A DNA stretch of 64,000 bases from Oligoflexia bacterium (GTDB taxonomy: Bacteria > Bdellovibrionota > UBA1018). The DNA lies in assembly GCA_023701205.1 (NCBI GenBank), contig JAMPXJ010000018.1, forward strand, positions 23,836-87,835, given 5' to 3'. The notes under the pieces are model-generated. The model searched no databases. It was not told where the DNA came from and worked only from the letters and a program-made list of their open reading frames with translations. This document shows positions 52,092-60,737 of the stretch, piece after piece (within the stretch, counting starts at the first letter, position 1; each line of letters starts with the position of its first letter). A program made the translations under genes and the position numbers.

Positions 52092-52946
52092 ATGACCCTC
52101 AACGACCAACAGACCTACTACGACGTGCTCGACCTCAAGCCGGATGCCTCGCCCCAGGAGATCCGCGAGGCGTATTTCCGCATCAAGGCCACCTACAACA
52201 AGGACAGCGTCGCCCTGTACAGCCTCGTCGGAGCGAACGAGCGCGAGGAGATGCTGCGGCTGATCGAGGAGGCCTACGACACGCTTTCGCATGCCGACCG
52301 CCGCAAGGAGTACGATCGCTATCACGGCCTGATGGACTCGCGCGAGTTCGTTCCTCCCGTCCGCCCTCCCGCGCGCAAAATCATCTCGATCGACCGCGTC
52401 CCGCCGATGGAGCCGGGCTCACCCGAGGAGGAGCTGCTGATCGCGCCCTCCACCGACTTCGGCGCCGCCGCCCGATCCGCTGACGCCGCCGATACCGGCT
52501 CGCCCTTCGATATCCCGGCCCCAACAGTGCCGCCGCCGCCTCCCGCCGCCGCGGCACCGCCGGCGCCCGCGCTGCCCGTCCCTGCGCCCCAGCCGCAACC
52601 GGCCGCGCAGCCTCCCGCTTTTCCGGGCGCGATCCAGCGCGCCTCGCGCGCCAGCGAGCTCGCGTCTTCGCTTGCGCGGGAGATCGAAGCGGAGACGGAA
52701 TGGACCGGCCTCTTCCTCAAGCGGGTCCGCGAGATGCGGAACATCTCCATCGAGGAGCTCTCCGCGATCACGAAGATCTCAAAGACCTACCTGCAGGCCG
52801 TCGAGGAGGAGAACTATCCCAAGCTGCCGGCGCCGGTCTACGTGCGCGGCTTCGTCAACCAGATGGCCCGGGCGCTCAAGCTTCCGCAGGAAAAGGTCTC
52901 GGCTGCCTACATGAGCCGTTTCAGCAAGAACGCTCCCGAGAAGTAG
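52092..52946 (+). CDS. J-domain-like / RodZ-type HTH fusion protein
   Basis: A 284-aa protein. Residues ~8-70 resemble a DnaJ domain (YYDVLDLKPDASPQEIREAY, then EEAYDTLSHADRRKEYDRYH), but the HPD that activates Hsp70 reads NKD, so it cannot act as a normal J protein. A Pro/Ala linker (~95-190) leads to a RodZ-like HTH_25 domain (FLKRVREMRNISIEELSAIT, ISKTYLQAVEEENYPKLPAP, VYVRGFVNQMARAL). No membrane segment follows. A GTG two codons earlier (52086) is an alternative start. Likely partner of the MinD-like ATPase 9 bp upstream. Confidence 0.85.
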   Translation: MTLNDQQTYYDVLDLKPDASPQEIREAYFRIKATYNKDSVALYSLVGANEREEMLRLIEEAYDTLSHADRRKEYDRYHGLMDSREFVPPVRPPARKIISIDRVPPMEPGSPEEELLIAPSTDFGAAARSADAADTGSPFDIPAPTVPPPPPAAAAPPAPALPVPAPQPQPAAQPPAFPGAIQRASRASELASSLAREIEAETEWTGLFLKRVREMRNISIEELSAITKISKTYLQAVEEENYPKLPAPVYVRGFVNQMARALKLPQEKVSAAYMSRFSKNAPEK

Positions 52947-52954
52947 CTTCCGCG

Positions 52955-53989
52955 ATGACCGCCTGGACCTGGAGAATCAGCGAGAATCCGGGCGAGCGCG
53001 CGGACCGCGCCTTGCTGCATGCGCTCGAGCGCGGCGAAGGCGAATGGAGCGGCGGCGAGCCCGTGCCGTGCTCGCGCAGCCAGGTGCAGCGCCTCATCGA
53101 GGAAGGCCGGATCACCTGCGACGGCGCCCCGCTGCGCGCGAACGCCAAGCTCCGGGCGGGCACCCTCGTCCGCGTGGAGTTCCCGCCGCCCCGGCCCGCG
53201 GCGATCCGCGCCGAGGATCGCCCGCTCGACATTCTCTTTCAGGATGAGCACCTGCTGGTCCTCAACAAGCCGCCGGGCCTGACCGTGCATCCGTCCGCGA
53301 CGCAGAGCGAGGGCACGCTCGTGAACGCCCTCCTCCACCACGTCAAGGATCTCAGCGGCATCGGCGGCGAGCTTCGGCCCGGGATCGTTCACCGTATCGA
53401 CAAAGACACGAGCGGCGCACTCGTCGTGACGAAGACGGATCCCGCCCATCGCGCGCTGGTGGAGACCTTCTCCAGGCACGCCATCGAACGGGTCTATTGG
53501 GCGCTCTGCTACGGCGCGCCCGCGGGCCCGACCGGTCCCGCCTCGCCTTCCGCCACGATCGATACGCGGTTGGGCCGCAATCCCGCGGATCGCAAGAAGA
53601 TGGCCGTACTGAAGATCGGCGGCCGCCGCGCGATCAGCCATTACCGCAAGCTCGAGGAGTACGCGGTCGAGGGAAAAAGGCCCTTCGCGAGTTGGCTCGC
53701 GGTGGCGCTGGAGACCGGCCGCACGCACCAGGTGCGCGTTCACCTCACCTCCCTGGGGCATTCGCTTCTGGGCGATCCCGTGTACGGAAAGCCCTCCGAA
53801 AGCCAGCCCAAATGGACCGCGCTCCCCCGCGCCGTGCAGGAAGCCGCCGCGGCGCTGCCCGGACAGGCGCTGCACGCGCGGGTCCTGGGCTTCGAACATC
53901 CGATCACCGGAGAAAAGCTGCGTTTCGAGGCGGAGCCTCCGGAAAGCTTCCGTCGCCTGCAGACGGAGCTCGCCAAGTTCCGCGGCTGA
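52955..53989 (+). CDS. rluD: RluD-like 23S rRNA pseudouridine synthase
   Basis: A 344-aa RluA-family enzyme. S4 domain in the first ~90 residues (SRSQVQRLIEEGRITCDGAP), a DEHLLVLNKPPGLTVHPSAT segment and the catalytic motif IVHRIDKDTSGALVVTK with its nucleophilic Asp; ETGRTHQVRVHL and GDPVYGK are also typical. Length and layout match RluD (pseudouridines 1911/1915/1917 in helix 69); the specific target is inferred. ATG 52955 lies 8 bp after the J/HTH stop, so the three genes form an operon. Confidence 0.9.
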   Translation: MTAWTWRISENPGERADRALLHALERGEGEWSGGEPVPCSRSQVQRLIEEGRITCDGAPLRANAKLRAGTLVRVEFPPPRPAAIRAEDRPLDILFQDEHLLVLNKPPGLTVHPSATQSEGTLVNALLHHVKDLSGIGGELRPGIVHRIDKDTSGALVVTKTDPAHRALVETFSRHAIERVYWALCYGAPAGPTGPASPSATIDTRLGRNPADRKKMAVLKIGGRRAISHYRKLEEYAVEGKRPFASWLAVALETGRTHQVRVHLTSLGHSLLGDPVYGKPSESQPKWTALPRAVQEAAAALPGQALHARVLGFEHPITGEKLRFEAEPPESFRRLQTELAKFRG

Positions 53990-53999
53990 GCTCACGGCA

Positions 54000-54683
54000 T
54001 CAGGGTCGGTCGGGCGCGCCCGCCATCGCGATCGACCACTGGCGCGCGTTCCCGGCCTCGCGCCGATAGCTGTGAAAGAGCGGCTGCTCCGGCATTCCCG
54101 CGCACTTCGTGCACGCGCGAATCAGATCGATCGCGCCGAGACCGATCGCCCGCAGCTCCGCCTGGTTCACCGCCTGCAGATCGAGCATGCGCGGCCTTGG
54201 AACGATCCAGCCCGAGCCGCGCCCGCCCCATTCGCTCCGGAACTCCTCGGCCAGCTCCGGGCTGACCTCGTAGCAGCAGGCGCCGATCGACGGACCGATC
54301 GCCGCGACCCACTCGTCCGGCCGCTCCCCGCGCGCGGAGAGCGTTTTCCAAAGCTCGCGCAACACGCGCCCCCGCGTCCCGCGCCAGCCCGCGTGCACCG
54401 CCGCGACCGCTCCTCCCGCCCGCCGCGCGAGCAGGATCGGCACGCAGTCCGCGGTCACGACCGCGACGGGCTGCCCGCTCCGCAGCGCGTACAGGGCATC
54501 GGCCTCGCCGCAATCCTGTCCCGGATGCGTGACCTCGGACTGAGCCGTGCCATGCACCTGCCTCCAGCGCGGATGGAGGCGGGACCAGCTGTCGGCGAGG
54601 CTGGAGGGCACGGGCTCCTCGAGCGTTCCGAAGCCATGGACCAGTCCGGGGACGGAAGAGAGAAGCGGGCTCGTGAGGTGCAT
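54000..54683 (-). CDS. pgeF: PgeF/YfiH multicopper-oxidase-like purine/peptidoglycan editing factor
   Basis: A 227-aa laccase-domain protein (PF02578). The zinc/copper site residues are visible: His in WRQVHGT, Cys in VTADCVPILL and His in VHAGWRGT. ACCYEVSPELAEEF is also typical. E. coli YfiH/PgeF keeps L-Ala in peptidoglycan stems by hydrolysing UDP-MurNAc-L-Ser; relatives (FAMIN) act on purine nucleosides. ATG 54683 overlaps the stop of the peptide-binding protein gene by one base (TGATG), so translation is coupled. Its stop lies 11 bp from the convergent rluD-like gene. Confidence 0.9.
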   Translation of the reverse strand: MHLTSPLLSSVPGLVHGFGTLEEPVPSSLADSWSRLHPRWRQVHGTAQSEVTHPGQDCGEADALYALRSGQPVAVVTADCVPILLARRAGGAVAAVHAGWRGTRGRVLRELWKTLSARGERPDEWVAAIGPSIGACCYEVSPELAEEFRSEWGGRGSGWIVPRPRMLDLQAVNQAELRAIGLGAIDLIRACTKCAGMPEQPLFHSYRREAGNARQWSIAMAGAPDRP

Positions 54684-56272
54684 CAGTTCAGCTCCAGCTC
54701 GTCGAGCCGGATGACCCCGAAGGGATTCACCCGGAAGTTCTTCACGCGGGGACGCACGGCGTGCGCCTGGACATAATGGAAAAGCGGCACGATCACCGCC
54801 TCGCGGTCCACCAGGATCGCCTGAGCCTCCCGGATGTTCCGCTCGCGCTCGGGCCCCGGCGGAAGCGCCTCGACCCGCCGAACCCGCTCGTCGTAGTCCG
54901 GCAAGGAGCAGCCGGTATAATTGTTGGGATTGCCCGTCGCGAAGATCCGCAGATGGGTGATCGGGTCGTCGAAGGGCGCGAGCCATCCGAAGCGGAAGAG
55001 CTGGGCCGGATCGGTCTGCAGGTTCCGGATATGCGTTTTCCAATCCAGGCTGCTGAGCGTCACCTTCAGTCCGAGTTCCTCGCGCAGGTCATGCTGCACC
55101 TTTTCGAGAACGAGCGCGTTTCGATCGCCGCTGTCGAAGACCGCCGTGACCGCGTGTCTTCTGCGCCCGCCGGCGAGCTGGGTTTTCACCTTCGCCACGG
55201 CCCGCGAGTGATCGGGCAGCGGCTCGTCCTCGGGCAGGAAGCCCTCGAGGCCCGGAGGGATCCAGCCTCGCGCCGGCGTTTCACCCGTCTGCAACGCCTC
55301 GGTGAGGTCCCGCTTGCGGATCGAGGCCGCCACCGCCCGGCGCCAGTCCCGGTCATCGAAAGGCGACTTGCGGCAGTTGAAGCCCAGATAATAGGTCGCC
55401 CTGAAAGGATCGATGTGGATCCCTCCCCGCTGCCGGAGCCGCTGGTATTCGAGCGCGGGGACGCGCGAGAGGATATCGAGCTTGCCGCGCTCGAAGAGAT
55501 TCACGGCCGTGGTCTCGTCGCGCACGATGTCGAGGTGAACCACGGGAATGCGCGCGGCCGGGCCGCGGTAGGCCGGGTTCCTCTCGAGCAGAATCCTCTT
55601 GTCCGGCTCATGAGAAACGATCCGATAAGGCCCGGTGAAAACCGCTTCCTGCGCGCGCTTGCCGCTCGGCCAGGCGCCCTCGTTCCGCGCCAGGACATCT
55701 TCGCGCACCGGCAAGGTCGCCGGGAGCGCGAACGCATGGAGGAAGTAGCCGATCGGGCGCTCGAGCTCCACCACGACCTTTCCCCCTTCGTCCCGAACCC
55801 CGTTCAGCTCGCGGGCCTTTCCGGAATGGAACTCCGCCGCCCCGCGGATCGGCAGAAGGAAAGCCGCCGTCTTCGACGGCATTCCCGGGGCGAGAGCCCG
55901 TCGGATGCCCGCAACGAACTCCGCGGCCTGCACGCGGCGGCCATCGGACCAGCGCGCCTCGGGTTTCAACGTGAACTCGTAGCGCATGCCGGCCGCCTGG
56001 ACCTCATGGGATTCGGCCAGCCGGGCGACGAGTTTTCCGGAAGCGTCGTAGCCCATCAACCCTTCCATGACGTTACCGAGGATCCGGATGGAAAGCCCGT
56101 CTTCAGCCAGCGCGGGATCCAGGGTCACGGGTTCACCCGTAAGATGCACGTGCAGCGCGGCATTGCCGGGTGAATCCGACCTGCGGGAACAGCCCAGGCC
56201 GAAGCCCGAGCTCGCGGCCAGGCTTCCGAAGATAAGCGCCGGCAGCAGTCCGACGCAAAAAGCTCGAAGCAT
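54683..56272 (-). CDS. Peptide/oligopeptide ABC transporter substrate-binding protein
   Basis: A 529-aa OppA/DppA-family binding protein (SBP_bac_5). Signal sequence with an imperfect lipobox (FGLGC, Cys 28), then the usual opening LTGEPVTLDPALAEDGLSIR, EGLMGYDASGKLVARLAESH, and FTLKPEARWSDGRRVQAAEF. FTGPYRIVSHEPDKRILLER and YLGFNCRKSPFDD follow. No permease or ATPase genes are adjacent, so it must use a transporter encoded elsewhere. Cotranscribed with pgeF, so a role in taking up cell-wall peptides is a reasonable but unproven guess. Confidence 0.9.
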   Translation of the reverse strand: MLRAFCVGLLPALIFGSLAASSGFGLGCSRRSDSPGNAALHVHLTGEPVTLDPALAEDGLSIRILGNVMEGLMGYDASGKLVARLAESHEVQAAGMRYEFTLKPEARWSDGRRVQAAEFVAGIRRALAPGMPSKTAAFLLPIRGAAEFHSGKARELNGVRDEGGKVVVELERPIGYFLHAFALPATLPVREDVLARNEGAWPSGKRAQEAVFTGPYRIVSHEPDKRILLERNPAYRGPAARIPVVHLDIVRDETTAVNLFERGKLDILSRVPALEYQRLRQRGGIHIDPFRATYYLGFNCRKSPFDDRDWRRAVAASIRKRDLTEALQTGETPARGWIPPGLEGFLPEDEPLPDHSRAVAKVKTQLAGGRRRHAVTAVFDSGDRNALVLEKVQHDLREELGLKVTLSSLDWKTHIRNLQTDPAQLFRFGWLAPFDDPITHLRIFATGNPNNYTGCSLPDYDERVRRVEALPPGPERERNIREAQAILVDREAVIVPLFHYVQAHAVRPRVKNFRVNPFGVIRLDELELN

Positions 56273-56318
56273 TTAGCCACTCTAGCAAACACCTTCGTCT
56301 CATGCTACCCAGGTCTCT

Positions 56319-57113
56319 ATGCAATCCATCACGGATTTCCTATCGAGTCTCCTGTCCCCTGCCGCCGGCGGAATCGGCATCCTCCAAGCCCTCCTCGCGA
56401 TCGGCGTAGCCTATCTCGGAGGCATCCTTTCGAGCCTCACCCCTTGCGTTTATCCGATGATCCCCATCACGGTGAGCGTCGTCGGCAATGCCGAAGGCAC
56501 CGGCAGGCGCGCCTGGCACGAGGTTTGGATCCGCGGCCTGGCGTACGTCGCGGGCATGGCCGTGATTTACTCCTTTCTCGGCGTCCTGGCGGGACTGACC
56601 GGGAAAGTTTTCGGATCATTCACCAATACGGCCGGCTGGTATGTCGGCCTCGGGCTGATCATGACCTTGGCCTCTCTGGTCATGCTGGACGTGATTCCCT
56701 TCGATCCGCTGGTCTGGTGGGAAGGCTTGAAACGGAAGTTCCACTTCGGCGCGAAGGTCCCCCGCCACCAGCACCCCACCGCGCATGAGAAGCGGGAGCT
56801 GAGCTTTCTCGGCGCGTTCTCCCTGGGCGCGAGCTCCGGATTCATCGCCGCGCCGTGCACGACCCCGGTGCTCACCTCGATCCTCGCTTACATCGCCAAA
56901 ACCCAATCCGTGGGCCTGGGCCTCGCCCTCATGCTTTCCTTCTCGCTCGGGCTCGGCACGTTGCTCCTGGTGATCGCGGCTTTCGCAGGCGCGCTCAAGG
57001 TCCTTCCCCGTTCGGGCAAATGGATGAAATCCATCAAGGTCGGCAGCGGCCTGATCCTTCTCGTTTTCGCGGAATACCTCTTCTTCCGCGCAGGCAGCCT
57101 CGGAGGTTTTTGA
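56319..57113 (+). CDS. CcdA/DsbD-type transmembrane thiol-disulfide reductant carrier
   Basis: A 264-aa protein with eight or so membrane helices, equal to the DsbD beta domain alone. The two redox cysteines are C43 in LTPCVYPMIP and C180 in AAPCTTPVL, each at the start of a helix as expected. It carries electrons from cytoplasmic thioredoxin to envelope acceptors (cytochrome c maturation, methionine sulfoxide reductase, DsbC-like proteins). No thioredoxin-like or N-terminal DsbD domain is attached. Two bases separate it from the VKOR-DsbA gene. Confidence 0.9.
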   Translation: MQSITDFLSSLLSPAAGGIGILQALLAIGVAYLGGILSSLTPCVYPMIPITVSVVGNAEGTGRRAWHEVWIRGLAYVAGMAVIYSFLGVLAGLTGKVFGSFTNTAGWYVGLGLIMTLASLVMLDVIPFDPLVWWEGLKRKFHFGAKVPRHQHPTAHEKRELSFLGAFSLGASSGFIAAPCTTPVLTSILAYIAKTQSVGLGLALMLSFSLGLGTLLLVIAAFAGALKVLPRSGKWMKSIKVGSGLILLVFAEYLFFRAGSLGGF

Positions 57114-57115
57114 AA

Positions 57116-58297
57116 ATGAAATCCTTGAAAACGGATTCGCAGAAAATCAGGCTCTACGCCCTGGCAGGGCTTTCGTCGGCGGGATTCCTGCTCTCGACGG
57201 CCCTGAGCCGGCAGTATTACCAGATCCGCGAAGGCGCGGCGGGCTTCCGCACCTTCTGCAACATCAATCAGACGATGAACTGCGACGCGGTCGCGGCAAG
57301 TCCTTACGCCGAGCTTTTCGCCGGCATCCCGCTCTCGAGCTTCGCCGCCGGCTGGTACCTGGCGATGCTCATCGTGAGCCTGCTCGCGCTTTCGCGCGAG
57401 GGCCGGCGCGAGGGCGTGCGCGGCCTGCTGGCCCTGACCGGGATCGCGACGGTTTTCTCGATCGCCTATTTCGTCGTCATGGCGGCCGTGATCAAGACCT
57501 TCTGCCTTTTCTGCCTCCTCATCGACGGCATCAATCTCGCTGCGCTCGCCCTCGTCCTGAGCCTCGGGCCCGAGAGCCCGGCCAAAGCCCCCCTGGAGCG
57601 CGCTCGCTGGAAGAACCTCGCCTGGATCGTCGCAGGCTCGCTGCTCGTCTCGGTGGTCATGCTCCGGAACTTCGAGGGCCAGGCGATCGACCGGGCCACG
57701 GTGATGCAGACGGCGGATTCCATCCTGAGCGGGACCCCCGCGGCCCTGGCCTCGAGCGCGGAGCTCCCCTCCCTTGGCGCTTCGGACGCGCCGATCACGA
57801 TCGTGGAGTTCAGCGACTTCCAGTGCCCCTACTGCCGCGTGGGCGCGCTCATGCTCAACGGCGTGCTCAACCGCTACCCGGGGAAGGTGCGCATCGTCCT
57901 GCGCAACTATCCGCTCGATCCGGCCTGCAATCCGGCGATCCAGCGCTCGATGCACCCGGCCGCCTGCGAGGCGGCGAAGACGACGGTCTGCGCCCACAAG
58001 CAAGGCAAGTTCGCCGCGACCTACGAGCAGCTTTTCGAGCATCAGGCGAGCCTTCGCCCCGGCCGTCCGGCTGAGCTCGCCAAGGATGCCGGAGTGAATC
58101 CGGAGCAGCTCGCCTCCTGCCTGAACGCGCCCGAGACCAGCGCCGCCGTGACCCGCGACATCGAAGAAGGCAATCGCCTGGGCGTCCAGTCCACGCCGAC
58201 TTTCTTCATCAATGGCTACAAAGTCGAAGGCGCCTACGCGCTGCCGGTCTGGAGCGAAGTGATCGATCGCCTGCTCAAGCAGAAGGAAGGCCGCTAG
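57116..58297 (+). CDS. VKOR-DsbA fusion protein (envelope disulfide oxidase)
   Basis: A 393-aa fusion. The VKOR domain (~10-155) has four helices with the redox cysteines C48 and C56 (loop) and CLFC at C130/C133; Ser/Trp of AGWYLA is also family-typical. A further membrane segment (~168-184) links to a DsbA-like thioredoxin domain (~215-393) with active site FQCPYC (C237, C240) and cis-Pro loop STPTFFINGY. VKOR replaces DsbB: it makes disulfides using quinone and passes them to the fused DsbA. ATG 57116 lies 2 bp after the CcdA-like gene, so oxidising and reducing modules are co-expressed. Confidence 0.93.
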   Translation: MKSLKTDSQKIRLYALAGLSSAGFLLSTALSRQYYQIREGAAGFRTFCNINQTMNCDAVAASPYAELFAGIPLSSFAAGWYLAMLIVSLLALSREGRREGVRGLLALTGIATVFSIAYFVVMAAVIKTFCLFCLLIDGINLAALALVLSLGPESPAKAPLERARWKNLAWIVAGSLLVSVVMLRNFEGQAIDRATVMQTADSILSGTPAALASSAELPSLGASDAPITIVEFSDFQCPYCRVGALMLNGVLNRYPGKVRIVLRNYPLDPACNPAIQRSMHPAACEAAKTTVCAHKQGKFAATYEQLFEHQASLRPGRPAELAKDAGVNPEQLASCLNAPETSAAVTRDIEEGNRLGVQSTPTFFINGYKVEGAYALPVWSEVIDRLLKQKEGR

Positions 58298-58309
58298 CGG
58301 CCGCTCGCC

Positions 58310-59107
58310 ATGTCCGGCGATCTCGAGCTCATCGACAGCCACTGTCACCTGAACTACGACTACGCGCCCAAGAGCGTCGACGACCTCGTTCGCGAGGCCG
58401 CCGCCGCCGGAGTGGGGACGCTCCTCACGATCGGGACGGAACTCGCCACGATCGACCAGGTCCGCGAGATCTCCGAGCGCTTCCCGAACGTATTCCACAC
58501 GGTGGGCGTTCATCCGCACGAGGCCGTGACGCTTTCCGCGGCGGACGTGGAGCGACTTCGCCAGGCGGCGAAACATCCGAAGTGCCGCGCGATCGGCGAA
58601 ATCGGGCTCGACTACTATTACGACCATTCCCCCCGCGAGATCCAACGCGACCGGCTCGAGCGGCAGCTGGCACTGGCCCTGGAGCTCGGGCTCCCCGTCG
58701 TGATCCACGGCCGCGACGCCGAGAGCGATCTTCTCGCGGCACTCCGGGAGTATGCCGCCCGGGTTCCCTCCGGGCGGAGCCCGGGAGTGATCCACTGCTT
58801 CAGCGGGACCGTCGAGTTCGGCCGCGCGTGCCTGGCGCTGGGCTTTCACATTTCCTTTTCGGGCATCCTGACCTTCAAGACCGCCGAGTCGCTGCGCGAG
58901 GCCGCACGCGAGTACCCGCTGGATCGCCTGCTGGTCGAGACGGATGCGCCTTATCTCGCCCCGGTCCCGAACCGCGGGAAGAAATGCGAGCCCGCGATGG
59001 TGCGCTTCACCGCGCAGAAGCTCGCCGAGCTCAAGGGACTTTCCGTCGCGGAGGTCGCGCGCGCGACCACGGAAAACGCGCGGCGCGTGTTCGGAATCCC
59101 GCGCTGA
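58310..59107 (+). CDS. tatD: TatD family deoxyribonuclease
   Basis: A 265-aa TIM-barrel metal-dependent hydrolase. Metal ligands: IDSHCHLNY at the N-terminus, HPHEA (~66), IGEIGLDYYYD with the bridging Glu, HGRDAE, GVIHCFSGT and ETDAPYLAPVP near the C-terminus. TatD proteins are 3'-5' DNases linked to DNA repair and, in some species, D-aminoacyl-tRNA deacylation. All ligand positions are intact. Lies 12 bp downstream of the VKOR-DsbA gene. Confidence 0.93.
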   Translation: MSGDLELIDSHCHLNYDYAPKSVDDLVREAAAAGVGTLLTIGTELATIDQVREISERFPNVFHTVGVHPHEAVTLSAADVERLRQAAKHPKCRAIGEIGLDYYYDHSPREIQRDRLERQLALALELGLPVVIHGRDAESDLLAALREYAARVPSGRSPGVIHCFSGTVEFGRACLALGFHISFSGILTFKTAESLREAAREYPLDRLLVETDAPYLAPVPNRGKKCEPAMVRFTAQKLAELKGLSVAEVARATTENARRVFGIPR

Positions 59108-59113
59108 CATCTC

Positions 59114-59146
59114 TGTAAATATTAAACCTCGGGTTTAAATTTTACA
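59114..59146. promoter_or_regulatory. 33-bp imperfect palindrome, candidate operator
   Basis: Left arm TGTAAATATTAAACC and right arm GGTTTAAATTTTACA around TCG pair at 13 of 15 positions. The arms are AT-rich in a GC-rich background. No U-rich tail suitable for an intrinsic terminator follows and the stem is weak, so an operator for the oxidoreductase gene at 59214 is more likely. The outer TGTAAA/TTTACA blocks are the kind of half-sites bound by dimeric HTH regulators. Confidence 0.5.
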
Positions 59147-59213
59147 TATTTCCTGGCTGAATATTTTTGCACCTCCGGGCCTGATGGCCTGCCCCTTGCT
59201 TGGTTTTGAATAA

Positions 59214-60734
59214 ATGAAAAATCCGAGACCAAAGCTGCTCATCATCGGAGCCGGCGTGTCGGGGCTTTGCGCCGGCGTGTACGCCCGCAAGGCCGGGTTC
59301 GAGACCGAGATCGTCGAGATGAACGCGCAGGCGGGCGGCCTGGCCATGAGCTGGAGGCGGAAGGACTATGTCTTCGAGACCTGCCTGCATTGGCTGCTGG
59401 GTTCCCGTCCCGGCAGCGCGTGGCATTCGCTTTGGCAGGAGGTCTTCGATATCGACTCGCTGCGATTCGTGGATGCGGAGGATTTCGCGCGGCTGGAAAC
59501 CGAGAGCGGCTCGACGCTCGTCATTCCTCGCGACGTGGAGCGCTTCGAGGAGGCACTTCTGAAATACGCGCCCGAGGACGCGCTGCCCATCAAGCGCCTG
59601 GCGCGCGGCATTCGCAGGTTCCGAGGCTTCGACCTCCCCCTGCCCGGCACGGGCCGCTGGCGCGCGCTGGGCAAGACTCTCAGGATGGCGCCGTATCTCC
59701 CGGAGCTCCGCTACTGGTCGCGGCTCAGCCAGGCGGACCTGGCGCGTCAGTTCCGCAATCCATTGCTGCGACAGTTTTTTGAAGGCGGGGAAAGGGACCT
59801 TTCGGCCCTCGCGCTGGTGTTTTCCCTCGCCTGGATGAGCGATCGCGACGCGGGCTATGCCATCGGGGGCTCGCAGGCCGTGATCCAGGGGATCGAAAAA
59901 TCCTTCCGGGCGCTCGGCGGCTCGATCCGCTTCAATGCCAAGGTGGAACGGATCCTGGTGGAACGCCGCAAGGCCGCGGGAGTGCGCCTGACCAGCGGAG
60001 AAGAGCTGCGCTCGGACTGGGTCATCTCGGCGGCGGACATTCATTCCACCTTGTTTGACTGGCTCCCGGAGAAGTTCCGGGACGAGAAGGCGACCCGGCC
60101 CTATGCCTCGCTGCAGACTTTCCCGTCCTATCTTCAAATCTCCTTCGGAATCCGCCGGGACCTGCGACAGCTGCCGGGCGCATTCACGCGGATTCTGAAC
60201 GAGCCCCTGGCCATCGACCCGCAAACCGAAGCGAGACAGCTCTCCTTCCGGGTGTTTCATTTCGACCCGACGTTCGCGCCCGCGGGAAAGACCGCGGTCA
60301 CCTGTTTCATCCCGACCCGCAACGACACGTACTGGACCCGGTTGCAAAAAACGGATCCGAACGCCTACGCTTCGGAAAAGAAGCGAATCTCCGACGCGGT
60401 CGCACGAGCGCTGGACCGAAGGGAACCCGGCATCCGAAAGCACATCGAGGTGACGGACGTCTCGACGCCGGCCACAGTGCGGGAGACCACCGGGAACTGG
60501 AGAGGCAGCATGGAAGGCTTTCTCCCCACGAGCGAGTCGGGATTCGATCCGCTCCCCATGAGGCTCCCGCGCCTGGGCAGATTCCGGATGATCGGCCAGT
60601 GGGTCCTTCCGGGAGGAGGCCTGCCCTCGGGACTCATGACCGCGCGAAGCTGCATCCGGGAGATCAGCCGGATCGCGGGGCTGAAGTTCCCCGTGCGCGC
60701 GAGCCCGCGCCCGGTCCGCCGCATGCGCGGCTGA
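59214..60734 (+). CDS. FAD-dependent oxidoreductase, CrtI/retinol-saturase-like
   Basis: A 506-aa flavoprotein of the phytoene-desaturase/all-trans-retinol saturase group (COG1233). N-terminal Rossmann motif IIGAGVSGLCAGVYARKAGF with the acidic residue in VEMNAQAGG; C-terminal FAD/substrate motif GQWVLPGGGLPSGLMTARSC. The middle has GGSQAVIQGIEKSFRALGGS, typical of the family. Substrate may be a carotenoid or another polyene; no phytoene synthase or other crt gene is adjacent. Start ATG has no clear Shine-Dalgarno. A palindrome lies ~70 bp upstream. Confidence 0.85.
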   Translation: MKNPRPKLLIIGAGVSGLCAGVYARKAGFETEIVEMNAQAGGLAMSWRRKDYVFETCLHWLLGSRPGSAWHSLWQEVFDIDSLRFVDAEDFARLETESGSTLVIPRDVERFEEALLKYAPEDALPIKRLARGIRRFRGFDLPLPGTGRWRALGKTLRMAPYLPELRYWSRLSQADLARQFRNPLLRQFFEGGERDLSALALVFSLAWMSDRDAGYAIGGSQAVIQGIEKSFRALGGSIRFNAKVERILVERRKAAGVRLTSGEELRSDWVISAADIHSTLFDWLPEKFRDEKATRPYASLQTFPSYLQISFGIRRDLRQLPGAFTRILNEPLAIDPQTEARQLSFRVFHFDPTFAPAGKTAVTCFIPTRNDTYWTRLQKTDPNAYASEKKRISDAVARALDRREPGIRKHIEVTDVSTPATVRETTGNWRGSMEGFLPTSESGFDPLPMRLPRLGRFRMIGQWVLPGGGLPSGLMTARSCIREISRIAGLKFPVRASPRPVRRMRG

Positions 60735-60737
60735 AGC

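Noticed and set aside
59114..59146. The palindrome as an intrinsic terminator for tatD
   Set aside because: Stem is AT-rich and weak and is not followed by a T-run; operator is the better reading.
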